Origin: Bacteroidales bacterium
GTDB lineage: Bacteria > Bacteroidota > Bacteroidia > Bacteroidales > UBA932
Direction: 5' to 3'
Assembly (NCBI GenBank): GCA_017557535.1
Contig: JAFYYM010000100.1
Span: forward strand, 1-62,436
DNA: 62,436 bases
How positions within the stretch are numbered: the stretch's first letter is position 1; each line of letters opens with the position of its first letter. The notes beneath the pieces are model-generated. The model saw nothing but the letters and a program-made list of their open reading frames with translations, did no database searches and was not told where the DNA came from. This document shows, one piece after another, positions 46,197-55,500 of this stretch. The position numbers and the translations under genes are program-made.

Positions 46197-48080
46197 ATGG
46201 GAAAAATCATCGGAATCGACCTTGGAACCACCAATTCGTGCGTTTCGGTCATGGAAGGCAACCAGCCTACCGTCATAATCAATAATGAGGGTGAAAGGAC
46301 AACCCCTTCCGTTGTGGCTTTCACTGACGGCGGTGAGAGGAAAATAGGTAACCCAGCTAAGCGTCAGGCTATCACCAACCCTCAGAACACCGTCTTCTCG
46401 ATAAAGAGATTCATGGGAGAGACTTTCGACCAGGTCACCAAAGAGGTCAGCCGTGTTCCTTATAAAGTCGTCAGGGGAGAGAACAACACCCCCCGCGTTG
46501 ACATCAATGGCAAGCTTTACTCGCCGCAGGAGATTTCAGCTATGATTCTCCAGAAGATGAAGAAGACCGCGGAGGATTATCTCCGTCAGGATGTCACTGA
46601 GGCTGTCATCACAGTCCCGGCCTACTTCTCTGACTCACAGCGTCAGGCTACCAAGGAGGCTGGAAAGATCGCCGGTCTGGATGTGAAGAGGATCATCAAC
46701 GAGCCCACCGCCGCCGCTCTCGCATATGGCCTTGACAAGAAGAACAAAGACATGAAGGTCGCTGTCTATGACCTCGGTGGTGGTACATTCGATATCTCCA
46801 TCCTGGAGTTGGGTGGTGGTGTGTTCGAGGTCAAGTCTACCAATGGTGACACCCACCTGGGCGGTGATGACTTCGACCAGGAGATCATCAACTGGCTGGC
46901 CGCGGAGTTCGCCGCCGAGAATGGCGGGATCGACCTCAAGAAGGATCCTATGGCTCTCCAGAGGCTTAAAGAGGCAGCTGAGAAGGCTAAGATCGAGCTT
47001 TCCAACCAGACTTCAACGGAGATTAACCTTCCTTACATCATGCCCGTTGACGGCATTCCCAAGCACCTCATGAAGACCCTTACCAGGGCTAAGTTCGAAC
47101 AGATCTGCGACAACCTCTTCCAGAGGTCGATCGAGCCTTGCCGCATAGCGCTGCGTGATGCCGGCCTGCAGGCTTCCGACATTGACGAGGTCCTTCTCGT
47201 CGGAGGTTCAACTCGTATTCCTAAAGTCCAGCAGCTTGTCAAGGAATTCTTTGGAAAGGAGCCGAACAAGAGTGTCAACCCTGACGAGGTCGTCGCTATA
47301 GGTGCCTCCATTCAGGGTGGTGTCCTGGCCGGCGATGTCAAGGATGTCCTCCTTTTGGATGTCACTCCGCTGTCGCTCGGTATCGAGACCCTCGGTGGTG
47401 TCATGACAAAACTGATCGACGCCAACACGACAATCCCTACACACAAGAGCCAGGTGTTCTCCACGGCCGCAGATAACCAGCCTTCAGTTGAGATTCATGT
47501 TCTTCAGGGTGAGCGTCCCATGGCAAAGGACAACAAGGAGCTTGGTCTCTTCCATCTGGATGGAATCGCCCCCGCTCCCAGAGGAATCCCTCAGATCGAG
47601 GTTACTTTCGATATTGACGCTAATGGTATCCTCAATGTGTCCGCTAAGGACAAGGCTACTGGCAAGGAGCAGAACATCAGGATCGAGGCTTCTTCCGGTC
47701 TTTCCGATGCCGAGATTCAGAGGATGCGTGATGAGGCCAAGGCCAATGAGGCTGCCGACCAGGCCGCCAAGGAGAGGGTTGACAAGATCAACAACGCTGA
47801 CGCCCTCTGCTTCCAGGCTGAGAAGTTCCTCAAGGACAATGGCGATAAGGTTCCCGCTGATGTGAAAGCAGAGGTCGAGAGCAATGTCAACCTCCTGAAA
47901 GAGGCTGTCAAGACTCAGAACCTCTCAGACATCGACAGGTATTCCGAGGCTCTCAGCAAGGCCTTCGAGAAGATGTACCAGGCTCAGCAGGGTGCCGCGG
48001 GCCAGAATCCTTATGGCCCACAGGGTGGCCCTCAAGGCCCTCAGCCCGGCCCTCAGGACCAGGGACCTGACGAGCAGTAG
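46197..48080 (+). CDS. dnaK: Chaperone protein DnaK (Hsp70)
   Basis: 627 aa ATP-driven chaperone. Hsp70 signatures: [58 protein letters not shown], and the substrate domain [20 protein letters not shown]. The C-terminal tail is Gly/Pro/Gln-rich ([21 protein letters not shown]-like), with no EEVD, as in bacteria. No grpE or dnaJ is adjacent here. A strong terminator follows. Confidence 0.98.
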   Translation: MGKIIGIDLGTTNSCVSVMEGNQPTVIINNEGERTTPSVVAFTDGGERKIGNPAKRQAITNPQNTVFSIKRFMGETFDQVTKEVSRVPYKVVRGENNTPRVDINGKLYSPQEISAMILQKMKKTAEDYLRQDVTEAVITVPAYFSDSQRQATKEAGKIAGLDVKRIINEPTAAALAYGLDKKNKDMKVAVYDLGGGTFDISILELGGGVFEVKSTNGDTHLGGDDFDQEIINWLAAEFAAENGGIDLKKDPMALQRLKEAAEKAKIELSNQTSTEINLPYIMPVDGIPKHLMKTLTRAKFEQICDNLFQRSIEPCRIALRDAGLQASDIDEVLLVGGSTRIPKVQQLVKEFFGKEPNKSVNPDEVVAIGASIQGGVLAGDVKDVLLLDVTPLSLGIETLGGVMTKLIDANTTIPTHKSQVFSTAADNQPSVEIHVLQGERPMAKDNKELGLFHLDGIAPAPRGIPQIEVTFDIDANGILNVSAKDKATGKEQNIRIEASSGLSDAEIQRMRDEAKANEAADQAAKERVDKINNADALCFQAEKFLKDNGDKVPADVKAEVESNVNLLKEAVKTQNLSDIDRYSEALSKAFEKMYQAQQGAAGQNPYGPQGGPQGPQPGPQDQGPDEQ

Positions 48081-48109
48081 GATCAGGAATATATGTCCAG
48101 TAAGAATGG

Positions 48110-48141
48110 AAAGGGCGGCACCGGTAAGTGTCGCCCTTTTT
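48110..48141. terminator. Bidirectional terminator between dnaK and the fimbrillin-like gene
   Basis: GGGCGGCAC (48113-48121) pairs with GTGTCGCCC (48128-48136) with one G-T pair; AAA precedes and TTTTT follows, so it can act as an intrinsic terminator on both strands between the convergent genes. Confidence 0.75.
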
Positions 48142-48156
48142 CGTTATCAGACATTA

Positions 48157-49710
48157 TCAGAACGCCAGCACGGGGCGGACGTAGTAGTTCCAATAATTCC
48201 ATTTAGTAAATCCCGCTATATACAATCCTTGCTGACCACTTGAATTATTCGGATAGACAGCTATTGATGTCGCAAAACCGGCGGTACTCTCTGAACTTGA
48301 CCAGTATACTCTGTTGTCATCAGCCATACCGTCGTAGGCGGTACCTTTATCCCCGGCTTTCTCCATTACGGTCTCCAGGGTATGTATTGAGGTCAGGTCT
48401 GTATCTTTCCATGCCTGCCACACAATGTCTGTCTCGCTCATCCCGCCGAGGGCGGTCAGCATCTTCACCCATTGCTGTATACTGGGCATGAACCAGCCCG
48501 TGGTTGTGGCGGGAGCGGTGAGCGTCGAGTAGTTCCAGGTCTGATAGGCAGCGGGATAGTTCGATTCCGCATCCGCCTTCTCTGCCAGAAACTTCGTGTT
48601 GGCGTAGCCGCTGACGTTGGTAGTGCGCGTCAAGTCACCGCTGTCATCCACTATGGCTTCAGCAGGGAAGTCAATCACATTTGCCGGCCCGCCTTCAGAC
48701 TGACTTTTTCTCAATTTCACGTTTGCGATATTCCTCAGACAGAGCACCAGGCCGTGACTCTGGAGCGTGGTTGTGCCGTCACGCAAGGTGACGCCGTTCT
48801 CGGTGAACGCATCGGTGCCGACGTATGCTATTACGCCGATGGGAGTCTTCCCATCTTCAAGCGTCCAGCTAAAAGTTCCATCGCTGTAATAGAGGTCGCC
48901 CAGCGTCGGGATTCTTGTCATCTTCACGCCGATTGCGTAGTACTTGCCGTTCTCGAAGGTAACACCCGTCTTCTCGTAATCGAAATTGCCGTCGGCACTG
49001 ATGGCCTTGAGTGTCACAGCTTTCTTCGACGCCGCGGGTATGGCGACGAATATCTCGCTTGCCGGAGTGTCGGGACTCACGTCATAGCTTATGCTTCCAA
49101 CCTTCACAGTCAGGCTCGTGGCGGAAACAGGCGTGGTGCCGTCTTGCTTCTTGAGCGTGAACTTCACGATAGCCTGTTGGTTCTCAAACGATGCGGCAGT
49201 GGTGGTAACTTCGCCGTCGGTCACGTCTGTGATAGTCACGTCTGCCTTAGCATAGTCGCAGGTGGAAGCGATGTATTCGAGTGTGCCTTTCTGGTTGTCG
49301 TATTTTGCGGAACAGAATCTGAGCCTCAATTTCGCGCCTTCCATGGGCGTATATCCTTCAAACGAGCCTTTCAGCATGGCTGTCGCCCCGCTGCTCTGGG
49401 CGGTGAGCGTGCCTACGGGGTCGGAAGATTCCGCTTCCTCGGATCCTTCTCCCGTCACGCTATAGACGGCTACCTCTTCGTCAGCCTTCCACGTGGCATT
49501 GAGAGTATTCCCTTCGAGGGTGAGCGCTCGTGTTCCCGCGTCGTTACCGTTTTTGGTCGCCTTGACAGTCAAGGTGTATGCCCTCGGAGTTTCCGTCGTT
49601 ACCGGTGTGGACTCATCGGCGAAAATGTCATCGTTCGAGCAAGCCGTCACGGCGGCTACTGTCAGCAGCAGCGCGGCCACTGTCCGGATGGAAATCATTG
49701 ATCTTTTCAT
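48157..49710 (-). CDS. Fimbrillin-like lipoprotein with C-terminal C-type-lectin-like (DUF1566/Lcl) domain
   Basis: 517 aa lipoprotein (VAALLLTVAAVTACSNDD). The N-terminal two thirds look like Bacteroidota fimbrillin/Mfa-type beta-sandwich domains (TLEGNTLNATWKADEEVAVYS, AMLKGSFEGYTPMEGAKLRL, FENQQAIVKFTLKKQDGTT). The C-terminal 200 residues resemble the Lcl/DUF1566 domain of C-type-lectin fold: GWFMPSIQQWVKML, RVYWSSSESTAGFATSIAVY and YVRPVLAF at the very end. A surface adhesin or minor pilin is likely. It is preceded by a 48-codon peptide gene, a hallmark of such loci. The ATG at 49710 is chosen because it starts the lipoprotein signal. Confidence 0.75.
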   Translation of the reverse strand: MKRSMISIRTVAALLLTVAAVTACSNDDIFADESTPVTTETPRAYTLTVKATKNGNDAGTRALTLEGNTLNATWKADEEVAVYSVTGEGSEEAESSDPVGTLTAQSSGATAMLKGSFEGYTPMEGAKLRLRFCSAKYDNQKGTLEYIASTCDYAKADVTITDVTDGEVTTTAASFENQQAIVKFTLKKQDGTTPVSATSLTVKVGSISYDVSPDTPASEIFVAIPAASKKAVTLKAISADGNFDYEKTGVTFENGKYYAIGVKMTRIPTLGDLYYSDGTFSWTLEDGKTPIGVIAYVGTDAFTENGVTLRDGTTTLQSHGLVLCLRNIANVKLRKSQSEGGPANVIDFPAEAIVDDSGDLTRTTNVSGYANTKFLAEKADAESNYPAAYQTWNYSTLTAPATTTGWFMPSIQQWVKMLTALGGMSETDIVWQAWKDTDLTSIHTLETVMEKAGDKGTAYDGMADDNRVYWSSSESTAGFATSIAVYPNNSSGQQGLYIAGFTKWNYWNYYVRPVLAF

Positions 49711-49729
49711 GCCTTTGCCCTCCTCTTGA

Positions 49730-49876
49730 TTATTCCCAGTATTCTTCATTCGCGGTACCATAGCCACCGCGGCTGGCCTCAATTCCATCGGTACTCTGGC
49801 AGATGACGCCTTCCTGCGCCACCTCGAACACCTGAGTCGAGGGGGCAAGGTATGTTTGTTTGATTTCTTTTCGCAT
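49730..49876 (-). CDS. 48-residue peptide upstream of fimbrillin-like gene
   Basis: The small frame starts MRKEIKQTYLAPSTQVFEV and continues with the EGVICQS block and a Gly/acidic tail ending YWE. Short proteins of pattern M-K..Y.AP....V..EG.(L/I)C.S..G are common just before fimbrillin and lipoprotein genes in Bacteroidales; their function is unknown. It ends 19 bases before the lipoprotein ATG, so they are probably co-transcribed. A TATATTTA box in the region about 30 bases upstream is a plausible promoter. Confidence 0.75.
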   Translation of the reverse strand: MRKEIKQTYLAPSTQVFEVAQEGVICQSTDGIEASRGGYGTANEEYWE

Positions 49877-49985
49877 AATACACAACCGTTAATACATCTA
49901 AATATACATACTTTCAATGAAATAGCCAAAAGATGAAAGATACCCTCATGATTATCAAAATATTGTGCGGAGCGACTTTTTTGCA

Positions 49986-49993
49986 TATATTTG
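49986..49993 (+). promoter_or_regulatory. Promoter -7 box immediately before murB
   Basis: TATATTTG with a TTG at 49963-49965 and 20 bases between them, a good Bacteroidota promoter. It ends five bases before the ATG at 49999, implying a leaderless murB mRNA. Confidence 0.6.
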
Positions 49994-49998
49994 TGAAT

Positions 49999-51030
49999 AT
50001 GAGAACAAGCTTCAACGTCGATCTGGGCGGCATGAACACTTTCAAGATGAATGTGAAGTGCCGCTGTCTCGTTGAATATGATCATGTGGATGAGTTAAGG
50101 GAAGCGGTTTCGGATCCTTCGTTGCCTCGTCCGCTCTTTCCTATCGGTGGAGGCAGCAACCTTCTTCTCACCAAGGATTTTCCCGGTACAATCCTCCACA
50201 GCGCGATTAAAGGTATAGTGAGGCAGGATTCGGGAAGAGTTCATGTCGGTGCTGGCGTTGTTTGGGACGAATTCTGCGAGTGGTGCGCTTCTGAAGGACT
50301 CTGGGGGCCTGAGAACCTCTCATATATTCCCGGAGAGGTGGGAGCCTCGGCGGTTCAGAATATCGGGGCGTACGGCAGGGAGGTTTGTGAGTTGATCTCC
50401 TCGGTCGAATGTGTGGATACCCATGACGCTGTCATGGTGAGAATTCCGGCGGAGGAGTGCGGGTACGCATATCGTGACTCTCGTTTCAAGCATGAATGGA
50501 AGTGGAGATATATCGTGACTGGAGTCATATTCAAGGTCTCCGAGACCCCTGTCCCGATTCTGGATTACGGGCATGTCAGGGAAGCTGTAATTGAGCGTTT
50601 CGGGCAAGATGCCATTGACCATCTTTCCCCAGGAATGATAAGGGAGACAGTGACTTCCATCCGTAAATCCAAGCTTCCTGAAGTGTCGGAGCTTGGGAGT
50701 GCCGGTAGTTTTTTCCGTAATCCTTATGTCACAGCTGAGCATTATGCCAGCATTCAGCAGATAGCTCTTCGAGATGGTCTGGGGCCTGTGCCTCATTTCG
50801 AGGTGGGGGAGGAACTTGTGAAGGTTCCCGCCGCGTGGATGATTGATAAGTGCGGCTGGAAAGGCCGTGGACACGGCGGAGCCGCGGTTTATGAGAAACA
50901 GCCGTTGGTGATCGTCAACGGTTCTGGGAATGCCGCGCCGGAGGATGTCATGGCCTTGGCGGCTGAGATCCAGTCTTCCATCAAGGAAAAGTTCGGGGTT
51001 GACCTCGAGCGTGAAGTTGAATATGTCTAA
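49999..51030 (+). CDS. murB: UDP-N-acetylenolpyruvoylglucosamine reductase
   Basis: MurB uses NADPH and FAD to reduce enolpyruvyl-UDP-GlcNAc to UDP-MurNAc in peptidoglycan synthesis. 343 aa, type I. FAD-binding FPIGGGSNLLLTKDFPG, YIPGEVGASAVQNIGAYGREV, active-site CGYAYRDSRFKHEW and ELGSAGSFFRNPYVT (catalytic Ser) are visible. The start at 49999 (MRTSFNVDLGGMNTFKM) fits the family; upstream codons from 49933 run through the promoter. murA follows 11 bases later, giving two successive cytosolic pathway enzymes in reverse order. Confidence 0.95.
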   Translation: MRTSFNVDLGGMNTFKMNVKCRCLVEYDHVDELREAVSDPSLPRPLFPIGGGSNLLLTKDFPGTILHSAIKGIVRQDSGRVHVGAGVVWDEFCEWCASEGLWGPENLSYIPGEVGASAVQNIGAYGREVCELISSVECVDTHDAVMVRIPAEECGYAYRDSRFKHEWKWRYIVTGVIFKVSETPVPILDYGHVREAVIERFGQDAIDHLSPGMIRETVTSIRKSKLPEVSELGSAGSFFRNPYVTAEHYASIQQIALRDGLGPVPHFEVGEELVKVPAAWMIDKCGWKGRGHGGAAVYEKQPLVIVNGSGNAAPEDVMALAAEIQSSIKEKFGVDLEREVEYV

Positions 51031-51041
51031 TAACCAATACA

Positions 51042-52358
51042 ATGAGTTCATTCATAATTGAGGGAGGCCACAGATTGAGCGGTTCCATAGCTCCACAGGG
51101 AGCCAAGAACGAGGCCCTTGAAGTTATCAGCGCCGTTCTCCTCACCACCGAGGAGGTTCAGATGTCAAACGTCCCGGAAATACTTGATGTAAAGAACCTT
51201 ATCTCTTTGCTTCAGATGATGGGTGTCCAGGTCTGCAGGAAATCAGAGGGAGAATACACATTCAAGGCGGAGAAACTGAACCAGGATTTTATTGAAAGCA
51301 AGGAGTTCGTGCGGATGTGTTCGACTTTGAGAGGTTCCGTTATGGTCGCCGGACCATTGCTCGCGAGAGTCGGACGGGTGTGGTTCCCTAAACCGGGAGG
51401 AGACAAGATAGGTCGCCGAAGGGTGGACACCCACATTTCCGGACTCATGTCTCTTGGCGCCGAGCTTGATTATGACACGACACGGAAGGCTTACAAGCTG
51501 CAGTTGCCGGAAGGGAAACACTTGACAGGCAAATACATGCTACTTGATGAGGCTTCGGTCACCGGAACAGCCAATATCCTTATGGCCGCCTGTCTGGCGG
51601 AAGGCAAGACTGTCATCTATAACGCCGCTTGCGAGCCTTACATCCAGCAACTCTCCAAGATGCTGACGGCCATGGGGGCCAAGATTGATGGGATAGGCTC
51701 CAACTTGTTGACCATCACAGGAGTGCCGAGTCTTCATGGGGCATCACACAAGATATTGCCGGACATGATTGAGGTCGGTAGTTTCATTGGTATGGCCGCG
51801 CTTTGCCAGAGTTCCATCACCATTAAGGACACTTCCTATGACAATCTGGGCATTATTCCAGAGAGTTTCCGCCGCCTAGGTGTAAAACTCGAGCAGAGAG
51901 AGGATGACATATTCGTTCCTGAGCAGGATAGTTATATTATTGAGTCTTTCATGGATGGTTCGATCATGACTATAGCTGACGCTCCTTGGCCGGGACTTAC
52001 TCCTGACCTATTGAGCGTTATCCTGGTCGTGGCCACGCAGTGCCGCGGTAGTGTTCTGATCCATCAGAAGATGTTCGAGAGCAGGCTCTTCTTCGTAGAC
52101 CGTCTCATTGATATGGGGGCGCAGATAATCCTTTGTGATCCTCACAGGGCGGTCGTGATAGGCCACGACCATAAGTTCCAGCTAAGGAGTGGCCGCATGC
52201 TATCTCCTGATATCAGGGCTGGTATAGCCTTGCTCTTGGCGGCGATGTCGGCTAAGGGAACTAGCGAGATCGGGAATATCGAGCAGATTGACCGGGGATA
52301 CCAGGACATCGAGAACCGCTTGAATTCTCTAGGTGCCAGAATCGTCAGGAAAGCCTAA
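51042..52358 (+). CDS. murA: UDP-N-acetylglucosamine 1-carboxyvinyltransferase with Cys-to-Asp active site
   Basis: 438 aa MurA, first committed enzyme of peptidoglycan synthesis, transferring enolpyruvate from PEP to UDP-GlcNAc. Motifs: APQGAKNEALEVISA, RGSVMVAGPLLARVGRV, SVTGTANILMAA and GNIEQIDRGYQDIENRL. The active-site loop reads KPGGDKIGRRRVDTH: Asp121 stands where E. coli has Cys115, the residue that fosfomycin alkylates. The C115D form is catalytically active and known to be fosfomycin-insensitive in other bacteria. It ends with a 4-base overlap with the convergent copper ATPase gene. Confidence 0.95.
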   Translation: MSSFIIEGGHRLSGSIAPQGAKNEALEVISAVLLTTEEVQMSNVPEILDVKNLISLLQMMGVQVCRKSEGEYTFKAEKLNQDFIESKEFVRMCSTLRGSVMVAGPLLARVGRVWFPKPGGDKIGRRRVDTHISGLMSLGAELDYDTTRKAYKLQLPEGKHLTGKYMLLDEASVTGTANILMAACLAEGKTVIYNAACEPYIQQLSKMLTAMGAKIDGIGSNLLTITGVPSLHGASHKILPDMIEVGSFIGMAALCQSSITIKDTSYDNLGIIPESFRRLGVKLEQREDDIFVPEQDSYIIESFMDGSIMTIADAPWPGLTPDLLSVILVVATQCRGSVLIHQKMFESRLFFVDRLIDMGAQIILCDPHRAVVIGHDHKFQLRSGRMLSPDIRAGIALLLAAMSAKGTSEIGNIEQIDRGYQDIENRLNSLGARIVRKA

Positions 52359-54232
52359 CATCTTTTCAGGCGTAGGGAGTTCGTCACCACACAGACAGAG
52401 CTGAGGGCCATACAGGCAGCGGCGATCATCGGGTTCAGAAGGAAGCCGTTGACCGGATATAGAATGCCTGCCGCTATTGGCACAGCCAGAATGTTGTAGA
52501 TGAAGGCCCAGAAGAGATTCTCCTTAATCACTTTGCTGGTCCTTCTTGACATTTTGATCAGCTGGGGGATTGAGTTAAGATCGGAATTGACTATTGTGAC
52601 CATTGAGGCGTTCATGGCTATGTCCGTCCCATTTCCCATTGCCACGCTTAAGTCCGCCAGCGCCAAGGCTGGGCTGTCATTGATGCCGTCACCTACCATT
52701 GCCACCTTTCTCCCTCGCGACTTCAACTCCTTGATATGCTCGTGTTTCCGGTCGGGGAGAACCCCTGATATCACATTCTCAATTCCAACTTTGGCTGCGA
52801 CTTTCCCGGCTCTCTCGGGATTGTCACCGGAGATCATGTATACATCAAGTCCCATCCGCTTCAGTTCCTCCACGGCCGCGGCGGAGGTCTCCTTCACCTC
52901 ATCCACGAAATCCATGTCAGCCGTAGGTACCACATTCGGGGCCAATTCCTTCGTGATGGTTCCGGTTTTGTCGAATACTATAGTGTCTATGTCTTTGGCT
53001 ATTTGCAGGGAGTCGGCGTCTTTAATCAGGATTCCCTTGCTGGCGCAGTTACCGATCCCTGCGGTCAGGGCGGTCGGAGTAGCCAGCCCAAGCGAGCATG
53101 GGCATGCAATAACCAACACGGTGACCATCGAGATAAGCCCCATCGTCACTCCATTGTCTGAATGATCCAGGAATATCCAACAAAGAAGCGTGACTAGTGA
53201 GATTCCTATGATGACAGGCACGAAAACGGCCGCCACCTTGTCTACAGTCTGTTGTATTCTAGCTTTGCTTCCCTGAGCGTCCCGAACCATCCTTATTATG
53301 GAGGAAAGCATTGTGTCTTTGCCGACCTTCTCCGCCCGCATGACGAAAGAACCTCTCTGATTCATGGTTCCTGTGAACACTTTCGTTCCAACTTCCTTGT
53401 GGGTGGGAACAGGCTCTCCAGTGAGCATGCTCTCATCCACAAATGATTCACCTTCAATTACTTCTCCGTCTGCGGGAATCCTCTCACCTGGGTTGACTGT
53501 GTAGGTGTCACCAGAATTGAGCTTGACTGCTTTGGGCTGTAGTCCCGCAAGGCCCCTGATTGCCGAACCGGTACTTCTTTTAGCCTTTTCCTCAAGCACT
53601 CGCCCAATCAGGATAAAGGCTACAATCATTGAGGATGACTCGAAATAGAGGTGTGGCTCCAGACCTCTGCTTGTCCAGATGCCCGGAAACAGGAGATTGA
53701 CAATACTGAATAAATACGAGATGAGAATTGACAGGGCCACTAGAGTGTCCATGCTGGCACTCCTGTGCTTGAGCTGTTTCCAGGCTGTACCGATGAACCT
53801 GCGACCGCACCAGAACACTACGGGTGTCGCCAGAGCCCATAGGACATATCCTTTTCCAGGGAAATCATTGAATCCCATGCCCAAGAGCATTATGAGGATG
53901 GCCAATACCACGGCGATCCTCATGTCCCTTATCAGTAACTGGAGATAATCTTCCTGATATCGTTCAGCTTCCGATTCAGCCTCATCGTCAGAGTCATCTG
54001 AATCGTCACCGTCGACCACGATAAGGTCATAACCAGCGTCTTGGACGGCTTTCTTAATGTCAGCCGCCGTGACCACCTTGGGATCGAAGTCGACCTGGGC
54101 TGAGTTGGAGGACAGGGACACATTGCAATCCTGTACTCCTCCGAGATTCTTTATGGTGCCTTGGACCCGGGCCACGCATGCGGCACAACCCATTCCGGTG
54201 ACCGGGAAATTCCTTCTGACTGTTTTTGCCAT
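52355..54232 (-). CDS. copA: Copper-type P1B ATPase lacking the nucleotide-binding domain
   Basis: 625 aa, about 100-200 shorter than usual CopA. It has an N-terminal heavy-metal-associated domain (GMGCAAC, Cys16 and Cys19), an acidic linker (DGDDSDDSDDEAESEAE), the actuator motif TGEPVP (271-276), CPC at 377-379 in the membrane, phosphorylation motif DKTGT (421-425) and hinge GDGIND (514-519). Only about 22 residues separate DKTGT from KETSAAAVEELKRMG, which normally follows the N-domain. The SEHP-containing ATP-binding domain is missing in frame. It may be non-functional, regulatory, or a deletion in this genome or assembly. The start ATG at 54232 fits; it follows nadD by 11 bases. Confidence 0.88.
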   Translation of the reverse strand: MAKTVRRNFPVTGMGCAACVARVQGTIKNLGGVQDCNVSLSSNSAQVDFDPKVVTAADIKKAVQDAGYDLIVVDGDDSDDSDDEAESEAERYQEDYLQLLIRDMRIAVVLAILIMLLGMGFNDFPGKGYVLWALATPVVFWCGRRFIGTAWKQLKHRSASMDTLVALSILISYLFSIVNLLFPGIWTSRGLEPHLYFESSSMIVAFILIGRVLEEKAKRSTGSAIRGLAGLQPKAVKLNSGDTYTVNPGERIPADGEVIEGESFVDESMLTGEPVPTHKEVGTKVFTGTMNQRGSFVMRAEKVGKDTMLSSIIRMVRDAQGSKARIQQTVDKVAAVFVPVIIGISLVTLLCWIFLDHSDNGVTMGLISMVTVLVIACPCSLGLATPTALTAGIGNCASKGILIKDADSLQIAKDIDTIVFDKTGTITKELAPNVVPTADMDFVDEVKETSAAAVEELKRMGLDVYMISGDNPERAGKVAAKVGIENVISGVLPDRKHEHIKELKSRGRKVAMVGDGINDSPALALADLSVAMGNGTDIAMNASMVTIVNSDLNSIPQLIKMSRRTSKVIKENLFWAFIYNILAVPIAAGILYPVNGFLLNPMIAAACMALSSVCVVTNSLRLKRC

Positions 54233-54243
54233 AATCGTTTGGG

Positions 54244-54882
54244 TTACATCATCCACTCCGACATATCCTTCCCTGCCGCCAATCCCTCCCTGATTTGAGT
54301 CGAGGATATGTCCACGATCGGAGCGTCTATTATCTTGATGTTGTAGGTGTCCCGCAAGGTCTCCTCCAGGCTTCTGCATCCCTCTTCCGCATATTCGTTG
54401 GAGTCGAGGACGTAAGGGGCGGGAAGGTGGCGGCACTCCTCGATCAGTTTGTCTTTGATAGCGGTGAGGTCATACCCTTTTCTGGGATAGACCGCTACCC
54501 CGTAGTCCGCCAGGATTCTTTGGAAGTCCCTCCAGCGGTGGATGTTCTCAAGGTTGTCAGCTCCAACCACAAGTGTGAAATCGTTTTCCGGCTCCCTTTG
54601 CCGCAGGGCATCGAGCGTCTTGATGGTATATTGCGGCGGGGGCATGCGAAGCTCGATGTCATCCACCCACACATGAAGCTCGGGATGGCGCTTGACAGCC
54701 TCTATAGCCGCCTTGTAGCGGTCTTCGGCCGTCTCCGCCTTGACTGACTCCTTGATGGGGTTCTTGGGGGAGACTACGAGATATACCCAATCATATTCCT
54801 CCTCTTTGGTCAGGCGTTCCATGATCGCCTGATGGCCGATGTGGAGGGGATTGAAAGAACCGGAATATACCGCTATTCTCAT
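54244..54882 (-). CDS. nadD: Nicotinate-nucleotide adenylyltransferase
   Basis: 212 aa NadD, making deamido-NAD from nicotinate mononucleotide and ATP. The nucleotidyltransferase motif is AVYSGSFNPLHIGHQAIM (GSFNPxHxGH), with LVVSPKNPIK, LVVGADNLENIHRWRDF and the C-terminal ISSTQIREGL motif. The start ATG overlaps the stop of gmk by one base, forming a gmk-nadD-copA operon. gmk-nadD pairing is usual in Bacteroidales. Confidence 0.96.
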   Translation of the reverse strand: MRIAVYSGSFNPLHIGHQAIMERLTKEEEYDWVYLVVSPKNPIKESVKAETAEDRYKAAIEAVKRHPELHVWVDDIELRMPPPQYTIKTLDALRQREPENDFTLVVGADNLENIHRWRDFQRILADYGVAVYPRKGYDLTAIKDKLIEECRHLPAPYVLDSNEYAEEGCRSLEETLRDTYNIKIIDAPIVDISSTQIREGLAAGKDMSEWMM

Positions 54883-55478
54883 CAGATGAATGTTGAGTAG
54901 TTAAGCCTGCCGTCGTCAAGGAAATCCTCCACTACCTTCTCGGATTCCGCGAAGGCGGTGTTGAGGTCATCGTTTACGAGAATATAGTCAAACTCAGGGG
55001 CATACGCTATCTCCTCCTCAGCCTTGGCGACTCTCTCCTCAATAGCTTCCGGTGAGTCAGTGCCACGCTTGATAAGCCTCTCTCTAAGCACCTCCACTGA
55101 AGGGGCCTTGATGAAAACTGAAAGGGCGGCGTCACCGAAATACTTCTTAAGGTTGATCCCACCTTTAACATCCACATCAAAGACAATCACGTGGCCTGCG
55201 TTCCAAATCCGCTCGCACTCTGACTTCAGGGTACCGTAGAACCGGCCTTCGTAGACCTCCTCAAACTCCACGAACTTGTCCTCTTCTATGAGCTGACGGA
55301 ACTCTTCCACGGAGAGGAAGTAGTACTCCCTGCCGTGCTTCTCTTCGCCTCTGGGTGCCCTCGACGTCGCTGAGACCGAGAATTCCATCGAGTCGGGATA
55401 TATCCCGAGGATATGGTTCACGATTGTGCTTTTTCCGGATCCGGACGGTGCCGAGAAGATCAATACCTTATTGTCCAT
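54882..55478 (-). CDS. gmk: Guanylate kinase
   Basis: 198 aa GMP kinase. P-loop in LIFSAPSGSGKSTIVNHIL, GMP-binding SVSATSRAPRGEEKHGREYYFLS and YGTLKSECERIW, lid region RLIKRGTDSPEAIEERVAKAEEE. The ATG at 55478 is chosen; an upstream GTG/TTG extension of nine codons lies between gene and promoter. The promoter box TATTTTTG (55509 to 55502) is part of a palindrome shared with the divergent small gene. Confidence 0.97.
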   Translation of the reverse strand: MDNKVLIFSAPSGSGKSTIVNHILGIYPDSMEFSVSATSRAPRGEEKHGREYYFLSVEEFRQLIEEDKFVEFEEVYEGRFYGTLKSECERIWNAGHVIVFDVDVKGGINLKKYFGDAALSVFIKAPSVEVLRERLIKRGTDSPEAIEERVAKAEEEIAYAPEFDYILVNDDLNTAFAESEKVVEDFLDDGRLNYSTFI

Positions 55479-55500
55479 GTGGCTATTCGCTTTATTATTC

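Noticed and set aside
48472-49701. 409-codon plus-strand frame antisense to the fimbrillin-like gene
   Set aside because: The minus-strand product has a lipobox, repeated beta-domains and a recognised C-terminal domain; the plus-strand product has none.
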